Origin: Nelumbo lutea
Lineage: Eukaryota; Streptophyta; Magnoliopsida; Proteales; Nelumbonaceae
Reading direction: 5' to 3'
Length of the DNA stretch: 64,000 nucleotides
NCBI GenBank assembly: GCA_022828595.1
Contig: JAKGHH010000007.1
Span: forward strand, 33,232,356-33,296,355
Shown here: piece after piece, positions 54,237 to 64,000 of the stretch
Numbering within the stretch: the stretch's first letter is position 1
How the letters are laid out: every line of letters starts with the position of its first letter
Notes under the pieces: model-generated
Database searches by the model: none
Seen by the model: only the letters and a program-made list of their open reading frames with translations
Told to the model about the DNA's origin: nothing
Position numbers and translations under genes: made by a program

Positions 54237-56350
54237 GACTTCACCATAACAACAGCAGTGAGCTCTTGAGTTGCCATCTCTCCATATCCACAAGATATAG
54301 GTCTGACACACACACAAAAAGAGGAAAATTAAATGTTTCCCATTTGTACACATTTTATTAGAAAGACAAGACTGTCTAAACAGTGGAAAAGCTGGTTATC
54401 ATTAGAATTCAAAAAATGATGTCTCATCTGCTCTTTTAGGCTGATCATGATCGCTAAGGTGATGAGACCTACTTGATAATGGGTCCAGATCTCCATTACA
54501 TTACACTGTAGTTATAGATGAGGGCACCTTATTGTAGCATAATTCCTAAAGGGGGAATTTTATTCAATTAAGAAATGGAGGGAGAGTTCATATTTTTTAA
54601 GTGAACGATCAGGTCATATTGGAAATTTGAAAAATCAATAAAAAGAGAGCAGAATCAACCTATGGTCCTTTAGAATCAAGATTTAAAATTTTGATATAAT
54701 ATGCCCAATATTATATTATATAATTATAAAGCATGGAAACATTTGGTACACATGTTTATATATATCGGGCATATAATATCGATATTTAAACCCTGCTAAT
54801 TGAGACCCAACACCGTTACACCAAGGACAGACCCAAGAAGAAGATGAAGAGGCCATGCACATGCAGCAGACCCCCGCAGGGAGCTAAGTATAGAACCCCT
54901 CTCCCACATGTTTGTGTGTCCCTATCCATCCATCACCTTCAAAGTTCAAACTCAAAAGGACCAGAGGGAGAACGAAAGGAATAAGCAATAGCAAAGATAT
55001 GGGCCCTGGTATCAAGCAGTTCTCCTGCAAATCTGCAATAGCCAGAGTTATTTCATGCATCGCATCAGCCACCCCACCTGCTCTCCTCTAAATTTGTTGT
55101 TTCCCACAAAAAGTTCTTTCGAAGTGACTAAACCTCTTCCATCATCAAAAATTATCTCCAGTGGTTTTTGGAAACCAGAGACAGAAACAGTCACAATTCC
55201 GTTAGTGGTTTTTCACTTTTCTTTCTTCTCTCTCACTCTCTCTTTCTGCACTCACTAGTCACCGCTGCTCTCTACCCTACTACTCGCTTCCTCCTCACTG
55301 TCTGTAAAATATTTGTAGGTTGACTTTATTTCGATTTCTGTGTTTGAAAAAGAAGATAAACAAAGAAGAAAGAGAAGGAAAGGATGTCATGATATGTGAC
55401 ATATCGAGTCAGATCTCAGCTAAGCTGATGTGTTTCTTCGCCCTCCGTGGACTTGGGGAAACGTGCACTTTTCTCCCTCTAAATTAAAGGTTCATGGCAG
55501 AGGGTCTGAGTGTGTCTCAGTTTGTGGGTCCTGGTTTAAAGGGAGACAAAAGGGAAGGAGCCAGAGAAGTAGAGAGAGAGAGACCAAATGGGCGGCTGAG
55601 GTGGGTGGGAGGGAGGGGTCAAAGGGAAGTAAATGCTAGCTGGGGTGGGGTGGGACCCACACCTGTACCCTGGAAGTGGGACCCACCAAATGCCCCTATG
55701 GATGGTGTGATCAGCATCTTTTTATCATTCACATTCCATGGCGCATCAAGTCAGTGGCCTCACAGTTGGCATCAGTTAGTAGTAGTACTTTCTCAGTGCC
55801 CATCAACACCACCCTGTTGAGATTTTAATATGTTTGTGTCGTCTGCTTCACAGTTGGGTTGGCATCAGTTGGGATTTTTATTACCCCATCACCACCTATT
55901 ATGACTCTGAACTTCAGAGATGTTCGTGAACTGCAATGTTCTCTTATTTATGTTTTGTTGAGGAAATAGAAAGAAAATACTCATTTTCATTTCCTTGGTT
56001 TGGTTTCAAATAGAACTCAGTACTAGAGGAAAATAGCAGACGATTTGGTTATAGCAATCCAATCCCTAGATTGATAAGTACAAGGTCCCATGAGCCCAAA
56101 ATAGTGATCATGATTCAACTGAAAAAAAAAAAAAAAAGAGAGAAAAGAATTCTATTTATCAACTATAATCCATAAAACACAATTTTCATACTCTTTTTGT
56201 AATGTTTTGAGAATGTGTTTTAAAAATGTTGCAAAGAAAAAATATTGATTAATGTTTTATTTCCCAATCATAAGTAACTTTCTATTATCTTTCTTGTTTT
56301 GATGAACTTTTCAGATGTTTAATTACTTTTATTCCCCAAAAACATGTATA
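54237..56350. other. Unique region without recognised genes
   Basis: A weak CAAGATTTAAA...TTTAAACCCTG inverted pair (54677-54795) may be a hAT relic. 55050-55820 is GC-richer, with CT tracts and GGGACCCAC words, like a promoter or noncoding exon, but ORFs of up to 108 codons show no family features. Confidence 0.4.
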
Positions 56351-56402
56351 AGGCTAAAATAATGTTATAGGAAATACCAAAATAGAGTCTAGAATAGGAA
56401 AT

Positions 56403-56430
56403 ACCAAAACTGAAAATTTTCAGTTTTGGT
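56403..56430. repeat. Perfect 28-bp palindrome
   Basis: ACCAAAACTGAAAA and its exact complement abut. It lies in a fragment of the AACCGAAC hAT family that ends near CACCCCTAA (56604). Confidence 0.9.
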
Positions 56431-57008
56431 TTCAGCTTTTAGGTTGGGAAATTCGTCAGTTATGTTAATGCATATTAATATATTAAAGAATTTCAGTACA
56501 AATTAAAAATTTTTATTTTAGTTTGATTTTCCTTTTCAAAGATCGGTTTTAAAATTTTTATTTATTCAATTCGATTTTTAATCAAATAAACTGGTTGTTC
56601 ACCCCTAATTTCCTCTGCTTTACTTTGTCAGATTGACTTAATAGCTATTTATCAAAGAAATTTATGTCAGCTTGCAAAAGTTAGACAAGTTGTTTTATAA
56701 AAAAAAAAAAAAAAGTTAAACAAGTTATTTGGAAACAAGTCATATGGATATGTAACTAGAAGACTTTAACCAAGCTTATTAACTAATAGGATTTTCTATT
56801 CAACTACAGATACAAGTTTAAGGGAAAAATGTTATTATTCAACAATTATTAGCATTGTCATTGAACCCAACTTGATTTTTTAGTTTTTTCTTTAAGTTGG
56901 GCTTGGATTGGCTTCGGGATAACTCAGCGCAAGTTGCACCCCTACAAGTAGAGCATAGCCTACATTTGAAAAATCAAAGGTGAGAGTAGAAATGTGAGTG
57001 CGCTTAGC
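56431..57008. other. Spacer with hAT fragments
   Basis: Includes a piece ending GCAAGTTGCACCCCTA (56944), as in 25036-25417. No gene. Confidence 0.45.
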
Positions 57009-57428
57009 AAGGGTGTTAATGGACTGGTTTTGGATCAGACCCGTCTAGTCCAAAATCAATTTGGATGGATTGGACGGACTAACAAATCATATTGAATTGA
57101 ACCAATCCAGTTTAAAATATTTATTAGATTAGAATGGACTTGGTCCATCGGTAACAAATTTATATTGGTTTAGGTTGGATTAAGCCAACCTCTGGTCCAT
57201 TGATATAACATATAAGATAAGAATATATGTGTCAATGGACCAAGTTTGGGTTGAAACCAATATAAATCAAAATGAATTTGAACAGATTGGACGGTCCAGA
57301 CATTGAATTGGACTGATCCAAATTGGTCCAAAACATTCATTGGATTGGATTGGGCTTGGTCCATTTATAGTGAACTTACATTGATTGGGTTAAGACTTGA
57401 AGAATTTACAGTCCAATTGACACCCCTA
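57009..57428. mobile_element. hAT-type element (TCCAATCC family)
   Basis: Starts AAGGGTGTTAATGGACTGG, ends CCAATTGACACCCCTA. Same orientation as 29351-29703. The target duplication is not clear. Confidence 0.7.
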
Positions 57429-57733
57429 GCTGCGAATTGGTTGCCTAATTTGAAAAATTTCAACTACATTAGGCTTGGGTTAGGACTTGGGCCCATTAAA
57501 AATTTAGCAAAACCCGAAGCAAGTTGCATTTCTAGGTGCCTAGTATCAATATTTTGCTTTAAAATATACACATAAATTATACTACAGAAGTCATACCTGT
57601 ATAAAGGGATGGCTCTAAAGGGCCCTTATTTGATTTCTAATACAAATATGAAGGGATGGTTCTTTCATTGCATTAATAAAAGTGTAGCTAGAGCATGCAA
57701 TTTTGTTAAAGGGTTCGACTAACAAATTAATTA

Positions 57734-57827
57734 AGCTCAGTTTGGAAGGAGTACAAATACAAATATGTACTGTACAAATACATACAAAATATAAGGTTCT
57801 GTATTTTACATACTCCTAAACTGAGCC
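57734..57827. mobile_element. Tourist-type MITE, TTA target site
   Basis: AGCTCAGTTTGGAAGGAGTA and the complementary CTAAACTGAGCC end; TTA on both sides. Confidence 0.88.
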
Positions 57828-57830
57828 TTA

Positions 57831-58518
57831 GGAACTTTCATTTCAAGAAAAAAAGTATTACAAGAAATCAATTCATATTCGTTTCCTCCTTCAAGAAGGT
57901 TCATTCCAAGTTTCCAACTCACAAGGGCATTTTGTTTCTGGAAATGAAGTTATTTTTCTTGTTTCTCCAATTCCAAAGGGCATTTTTTTCTAGAATTGAA
58001 GATTTATTTCTTTTTATTATGTAATGCAATAATGCAAGTAGGGAATCAAGTTGATTCTACTGATGAAAAGAGCCTTTATATCATGTCATATTTTTGAAAA
58101 CCCAATATTAATTTAAAGGCTAACTAACCATCAAAGCTTATGGTTCCTTTTCTAGTGTGAAATTATCATATCTTTCTCTACCCATTTGATTTGAGTGTTG
58201 GAGTACCTATCTGGGGAATGATTCCTCGGGCCTCTAACCTTTGCTCCTGATTGTAGACTTCAGTGTGCGGATTCGTCCTTCCACCTTTGCCTTGTTCAAT
58301 TGATAGAATTATTTGATTGTGTCCTTGGTTTGGAACACCTCGAGTAAGACAACATCAAGTAGCTTTTAGAAGATGTAATTTATTAATGCCTAAAAAAGAA
58401 ATAAAGGAGAAAGAAAAAAAAAAAGATGTAGTTTACAAAAATTCTACTTGATAATAAGTTGAAGGCATCTATTACAATTAGATATATCTAATGCTTACGA
58501 CGAATGCTTCCAAAGGCA
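57831..58518. other. Spacer
   Basis: No gene supported. Confidence 0.45.
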
Positions 58519-58785
58519 CACTACAAGAAATAGGCTTTTTAACAACCAACATTTAACAATAGGTTTAAAAGTCCATCATAATAAGACATTAATATTGTCA
58601 AAATTTGTTCGTCATTGGTATAATTCAACAAGAGACTATATTTTTAATGACCAATTTAAACAGTCATCATTATTGGTAGATTAATTCCGTCATTAATAAT
58701 CAAAGATATAAATATATAAAACAAAATAAAACAGTGAAGGGAATTTGCACAAATTTCCTTCCCGCTAATAATTTCATTCATATCC
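58519..58785 (+). mobile_element. CACTA (En/Spm) terminus, truncated
   Basis: CACTACAAGAAAT at 58519 is the signature end of plant CACTA elements, followed by subterminal words (AACAATAGG, GTCATTAATA). No inverted TTTCTTGTAGTG end is seen nearby. Confidence 0.6.
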
Positions 58786-58793
58786 TTCAAAAG

Positions 58794-59182
58794 TAGGGGT
58801 GTATTCAAGCCAAGCCAAATTGGATACTTAGTTTTTTGAGCTTGGCTTGCTGAAATTGTGTTAGGCTCAGCTCCAGCTCGGTTCAAAGCTCGCAAGTTCG
58901 AGCTCGATGACTGCAAGCCATGTTTTTTTCTAAAAATAAAAATTATACATATATTTTTTTTACATACAAAAATTAAGAATTATAAAAATTATTTACTATT
59001 ATACATAAAAAAAATAAAATTATTATATACAATAAAAATTATTTATTATATATATATATATGTATATATATAAATAAATAATTATTTATTTATTATGCTA
59101 GTTTCACGAGCCACACGAGTCGAGCTTCACTGGACTCAAACTTGGTTCGAAGCTCAATTTAAATCGAGTCAAACCACCCCTA
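58794..59182. mobile_element. hAT-type element (GAGCTCGAG family), perfect TSD
   Basis: Starts TAGGGGTGTATTCAAGCC, ends TCAAACCACCCCTA; TTCAAAAG flanks both sides (58786-58793, 59183-59190). The core is AT-rich. Confidence 0.88.
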
Positions 59183-59680
59183 TTCAAAAGCTAACCAGCT
59201 TTTAGGAGCCACGGTTAGAGAAACAAATCCTAAACAAATAAGTCTTCCCAGAGATGGAAGACCCTTTGCTTAGCCTCTCGAGCAAGGAAACTATGCAACA
59301 AACCAAGCAAGAAAACTGATGTACATATTAGAACACAAAGCCCAGAGAAATTCAAGTATAATAGAAAATTTGAACAAGTAAGAAAATAAAAGATTGTACT
59401 TATGGGCTTTTGGGGCAAGTTTTCCACTATTCTCTTTCTCCTATTTCAGCATTGAATTGAAGCATCCTGTAAAACACCAGCCCATATTTTTTATTATCAA
59501 AAAAATATTTATATTAATAACTATACTATAAACATCATTCAACGTATTAAGAAGTACCGCATTAACCATTCTTTCATTTGATAATACAATACCAGCTCAC
59601 TATTTCACCTTACATAAATGAAAAACCTCTTGAAAGTTCATAAGCATACAATAAAATCATCATCATCATCTAAGCCTTGT

Positions 59681-60070
59681 CCCAATTGTATAGAATCAGA
59701 CATGAATTTTTTTTCTTTTTTACATTAATTCCAATCTGTTGGGTTTACAGCGGTTGTTAAATTATGAGTTCTTAAATCATTTCTTACTACATCAACTCGT
59801 GTCATTTTTTGTCTTGTCCGACCCTTTAATTGATAATAAATCACTTCTTATTCATTTTGTATGCGGTCTTCTGTGTGATCAAACCATCTTAATCTACTTT
59901 CCTCATTTTATCACTATTAGAGTTGTTCTTAGTTTCCTTCAAATAATTGAGTTCATGTTCATTTACTGCCCTACACTCTTTTGCATATGGTATTACTGTT
60001 TTATAAATTTCTCTTCCAGCCTAGGTGGTATTTGCCTATTACATATCTAGATATAGCCGTCCATTTTTCT
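59681..60070 (-). mobile_element. RTE-type LINE 3' end
   Basis: The minus strand reads LRWFDHTEDR, ..VVRNDLRTHNLTTAVNPTDW.., then LGQGLDDDD over a (GAT)n tail. These are the C-terminal landmarks of plant RTE-type LINE proteins (LRWFGHV.RR, GRGRP..TW, ND...LNLT). Stops and frameshifts are present. 59191-59680 has no gene. Confidence 0.7.
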
Positions 60071-60154
60071 CATCATACTCTAATATTCTATGGTTTGGCG
60101 ATATCCTCCTCAAATCTCCCTTGTTATGGTAATAAAATTCAATTTCTAAATGAT

Positions 60155-60727
60155 AAAGCCTTTGTTTGGATGGTCCATTTGGTTCGCAAGAATAGGGGAA
60201 TCAAAATACGAATTGGAATGGTGCATGGCATTTGTCTTTGATGAACTTGGAATCCAATTCCCATTCCTAGTGGATCAAATAACAATGCCCCATTTGAGAG
60301 AATGGCCATTCCCACCTCTCCTAAGAATGAGAGTCTCATTCTATCTTACTCAAAAAATGACAAGTTTAAACTCAAACCCTATTTCTCCTAAACATTATTT
60401 CATTGCCAACGACAATCGAAATGGATCTTTATGATGTTTTATTTTTTTTCATGATTTCTTTATCTCTTTATATGTGAGTTCCATATCAAATTATATACAA
60501 ATTATATATATATATTTAAAAAAAAAACAAAAAAAATCAAATTTGAAACTTTTTATCAAGGGCAAATTTGAAATCCCAATTAATCCCAATTCCACTTCCA
60601 AATGAACCAAATACATCAATTGGAATCCAATTCCAATTCCCATCTAAACCAAACAGATGGAGGACAAAGACTCTATGGGATTTCAATTCCTATTCCGACT
60701 CCCATTTGGAACACAAAACAAATGAGC
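60155..60727. mobile_element. Probable PIF/Harbinger-like repeat
   Basis: The interior CCAATTCCCATTCC/GGAATTGGAATCC words resemble 51736-52314, between GCCTTTGTTTGGATGG and ACAAATGAGCCC. Target triplets are unclear. Confidence 0.45.
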
Positions 60728-61196
60728 CCTATATCATTTCCATTATTAGTAGCAAAGTTTTCGGATTTGTATTGACTAATATTTTCTTTTGTTTTCTAGA
60801 GAAAGTTTTGGTGCCCTACATCTCTAATGTTCTATGATATTATTTTCATTAATATTCACATGATTGAAGATTGTATGCTCAAACAAATCAATATGTTCCG
60901 ATATTTCTAGAGTGTGTAAGCCATTGCCTCACTCCAATAACAATCCTTCTTATTTTTAATTGGTCAATGTAATTCATTCTCATCTCCATACACCTTCCAA
61001 TCAGTAGCCATTCATATATACAAGCTTGTTATCTTCCTAATTTGCAACATCTTCAACACCTTCACCATTGAGGTTGTTTTCCACCTTTCTCGAGTGTTCA
61101 GTGTTCATGTTCTTAACATAAGAACAGTCGCTACTGCTTGGTGTCTTTTGAAGCTTGGTTCTGATTTTATTGATCCATTTGTTCTCCAAATTAGGA
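60728..61196. other. Spacer
   Basis: No gene supported. Confidence 0.45.
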
Positions 61197-61204
61197 CCAT
61201 ATTC

Positions 61205-61495
61205 CATGGTTTTAAAAAATAATCTGGAAATGAAACCATTTTGACCATCGGCTTTTAGGTCAACGGTCCGACCATCTGGTTCGAATAGACAGTCTGTCTG
61301 ATAATTTAAAAAATGGCCAAAACCATTAAATGGGTCGACGGGTCGATAGTTCGACAACCCGAGTCAATAAGTTACTGACTTTTTTAATAATTTTTTACCA
61401 GAGACCAGGTTTTGAGTAAAACGGAACCAATTGCCTAAACGGTTCCTGAGCCGAACAGTCCAACTGTACGAATCAATGACGGTTCGAAAACCATG
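61205..61495. mobile_element. hAT-type MITE (CATGGTTTT family), perfect TSD
   Basis: CATGGTTTTAAAAAAT and GGTTCGAAAACCATG ends; CCATATTC flanks both sides (61197-61204, 61496-61503). Confidence 0.88.
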
Positions 61496-61503
61496 CCATA
61501 TTC

Positions 61504-62863
61504 CATCTTTCCTCTTTGTTACTATTTGTTGATCCATTCTTTTCTTGCGTAACCCATTAGATAGAGGTAGATCCATTTCTTCCTAGTCTCATGTCTTTCC
61601 TCTATCTCTACAGCCTACAGGATTAGAGTGCAGAATTTCCTTTCTCTTTCTATATTTCTTCTTTGACTTTTTCAAAATTAAGAGAGATCATAAAGCTAGC
61701 CCAGGTTCTTATATATTGCCCAAATTAAGGCCGCTTTTTGTCTAGTTAAAAATAAAAACTTTTCCTTTGCTTCTTTCCATTCCCCACCTTCTGTAAATAT
61801 TATATTCTACTCAATTTAAGGTGTTTAGTTTTTTAAGTAAAGAATGTGGTATTGAGTTTCTGTTATAAAAGCAAAAAGGGATTTCTTCATTCTTTTGTTA
61901 GACAAAATCTCCATTGTCCAGATTCAGCTTCTCATTCCTCTGGGCTCTAGGATCTGTCAACCCACTACTAATAGTTGCAAGGGATCTTTTCCATGGTCCT
62001 TTACTGGGTTCATAGCTATTTTTTATGTTCCTGTATCTCTCTCCTAGGGATTGGGTTGCTTTAACCTTTTGAGTCCTTGTCATCTTGGATCTTTATTAAT
62101 TTACACTTAACTTTTCTTTGATGAATATCGACTCCTTTATTGTTAAAAGGAAAAAGAAGGGTTACAGAACCTGTGGCAACTGAAATTTCCAATTAGGCTG
62201 GAAATTGGAAAACAGAAATGGTCTATGTCAGCCCCATCTTTCTTCTCTTGGAAGTGCACAAATTTCTAAATTGAAGCTTAATAAATAACCTTTGCATCAC
62301 ATGGGTTCTGCTAGTTTAACAAGTAAAATAGAATTCATTATCAAACAGAAATGAAGATGAAACCCTTTCATTATCCTCTCATAAAGGACCAGAAAGTGCT
62401 CTCCAAAAACATAACCTCACCTGGTTGGAGAATTGAATGAATGATCAGCAAATTCGATCAACCACTTTAATCAGAGTTCCAGACCACCAAAATGTTACAA
62501 GATGCTGAAAACCATCAGGTTGACCCAGTAACCTCGGTATGAGATCCCTATCTCCACGTCCAACCCTGGTTTCTCTACATGGAAGACCCAAACCCTCTTA
62601 GTCTGTATAGATCCTTTCCAAATTGATGGGGCTTGGATCTGCTATTCACGGGTTGTCCCATATCTCTACCCACTGGATATTACAGTTCCACATTAGGAAT
62701 ATCTTCCTTTTTATTCATATGGAGGTCTCCCTTTTCATTCATATTGAAATGTTCTCAATACACAGTGGTAGTGCTCTGTGGGTATAGATGTAGAAACATT
62801 TGGTGGGTACCAGATCCGGAGTGAAATTGATGACCCATACACCCAAAAGAGGTGATCCAGTGT
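61504..62863. other. Unique region, no supported gene
   Basis: ORFs of about 60 codons lack features. Confidence 0.4.
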
Positions 62864-63405
62864 CATCAGTCTTTTTAAAACTGACCCGGAAAGGGAACCA
62901 CTAAGAGTGCAACCCAGGTACCCAATTAACCAATTTGAATAATTTATACAGCATCGGGCCCGGGCTCTCATGCCAGCCCATTTAAATTTTGGCAAATGTT
63001 CAATGCAAGCCTGCCCAAGTTGTTGCCTTAGGAATTCCAGGGCAATCAGTGGTTCAACCATTTGGGTAAAATGGATTAAACCTGTAACATCATAAAAATG
63101 GAAAAATACAAAAAAAACCTATGAAAAAATGGGAATATCTTTAATATTATATATTCGTCATATTAAACATAATAAGTGTACTAATTAAAATTTATTTTTA
63201 TTAATAATAAAAATTACTAAGCATACAATTATAAAAAAGAGAGAGAGAGAGAGAGAAATAATATTTTTTCTATGACCTACAAATAATTCAATGATTTAAT
63301 TGATCATGTTTGACCAAATCAACGGTTCTCTGATAGAATGGACATGAAATTCTGGCCAGCTGATGGATCAACCAGTCGAACCATCCAGTTTGAAAACAGA
63401 GTCTC
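62864..63405. mobile_element. Possible hAT relic (CATGGTTTT-like)
   Basis: CAGTCTTTTTAAAACTG at the left and CCAGTTTGAAAACAGAG at the right are inverted; the core has (GA)n at 63239-63256. No target duplication. Confidence 0.45.
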
Positions 63406-63523
63406 CATTTCATCCTAAAAAATCATACACCATTTAACACTCCAAAGAGTATCGTTTTCATCAGCTTCAATTACATCGAAGTTCATGGGAAAATAATTAA
63501 AACATTAAATCAATAATAGCAAC

Positions 63524-63922
63524 TAGGGGTGTCAATTGGACTTGGATTTGGTCCAATCCGATCTAGTTCAATGTGAGTCCATTACAAATGGACCAGGTCC
63601 AATCCAATTCAACAAATATTTTGAACCATCTTAGACCAGTCCAATTCAAATCTGTTCAAATTTGTTTTAATTTAGATTGGTTTCAACCCAAACCCAGTCC
63701 ATTAACACTATATTCTTATCTTATATCAATGGATCATATATTGGCTTAATCCAACCCAATCCAATATAAATTTATTACAAACGGACCAGGTCCAGTCCAA
63801 TCTAATGTATATTTTGGACTGGATTGGTCCAAACCAATACGTCTTATTGGTCCATCCAATTCATCCAAATTGATTTTGGACGGAATGGGGTCGAGTCCAA
63901 AACCGGTCCATTGACATCCTTA
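63524..63922. mobile_element. hAT-type element (TCCAATCC family), perfect TSD
   Basis: Starts TAGGGGTGTCAATTGGA, ends CCATTGACATCCTTA; ATAGCAAC flanks both sides (63516-63523, 63923-63930). This copy fixes the family's true ends. Confidence 0.9.
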
Positions 63923-64000
63923 ATAGCAACTGATGGTATGAATGTAAAAGTTTTTTTAAGTATAATGAAAGAATGAATCGAGCAGCGCCCTTTTTGCCAA

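Noticed and set aside
54003..54353. 116-codon Lys-rich minus-strand ORF with internal repeats
   Set aside because: Its repeats are the translation of the 80-bp poly-T-containing tandem repeat, not a protein.
55225..55260. CTCTCTCACTC... word resembling the miR156 region
   Set aside because: No mature miR156 sequence and no pairing arm nearby.
1..64000. A novel defence, biosynthetic or viral system
   Set aside because: No clustered unknown genes, no repeats with spacers and no viral proteins; the unusual structure is explained by plant transposons.

Overview
The window is nuclear DNA of a flowering plant. It is AT-rich, its genes are split by GT-AG introns, its coding islands are sparse, and it carries many short non-autonomous DNA transposons plus CT and AT microsatellites. 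The genus cannot be told from the sequence. Three protein-coding genes can be supported, and one captured, broken gene copy lies inside a transposon. No RNA gene, CRISPR array, virus-derived gene or gene cluster was seen.

Genes: (1) 8862-16005, plus strand, three exons, 367 aa: the mitochondrial protein GAMETE CELL DEFECTIVE 1 (GCD1 type), with a TGGGCC/telo-box promoter and a 110-bp tandem duplication just after its stop codon. (2) 20241-21518, minus strand, two exons, 277 aa: an F-box protein with leucine-rich repeats. (3) 40589-41212, minus strand, one coding exon, 207 aa: a class I LOB-domain transcription factor whose C-terminal tail marks it as an ASYMMETRIC LEAVES 2 (AS2/LBD6) orthologue. 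About 2 kb of CT-rich leader and promoter lie upstream, probably with a 5'-UTR intron. The three genes have unrelated roles and do not form a functional unit.

Mobile DNA fills most of the rest. A MULE-type element at 4703-6586 (terminal inverted repeats and a 9-bp target duplication) carries a frameshifted, internally deleted copy of an ANTH-domain (AP180/CALM-like) clathrin-assembly gene, i.e. a Pack-MULE. A second MULE-type foldback element lies at 2416-3439. At least sixteen short elements have YARNG-type ends (TAGGG, CATGG, CAAGG) and 8-bp target duplications, nine of them perfect, which indicates hAT transposase activity. They fall into several internally unrelated families. Seven Tourist/PIF-Harbinger-type MITEs are flanked by TTA or TAA. 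There are also RTE-type and other LINE remnants, a Copia remnant, a CACTA terminus and a probable tRNA-derived SINE.

Layout: 1-8 kb transposons including the Pack-MULE; 8-16 kb GCD1; 16-20 kb MITEs; 20-21.5 kb the F-box gene; 21.5-36 kb repeats, hAT elements and a Copia remnant; 36-40.5 kb mostly unexplained unique sequence with one strong TATA box; 40.5-43.3 kb AS2 and its upstream region; 43.5-64 kb MITEs, LINE remnants and low-copy sequence without recognisable genes.
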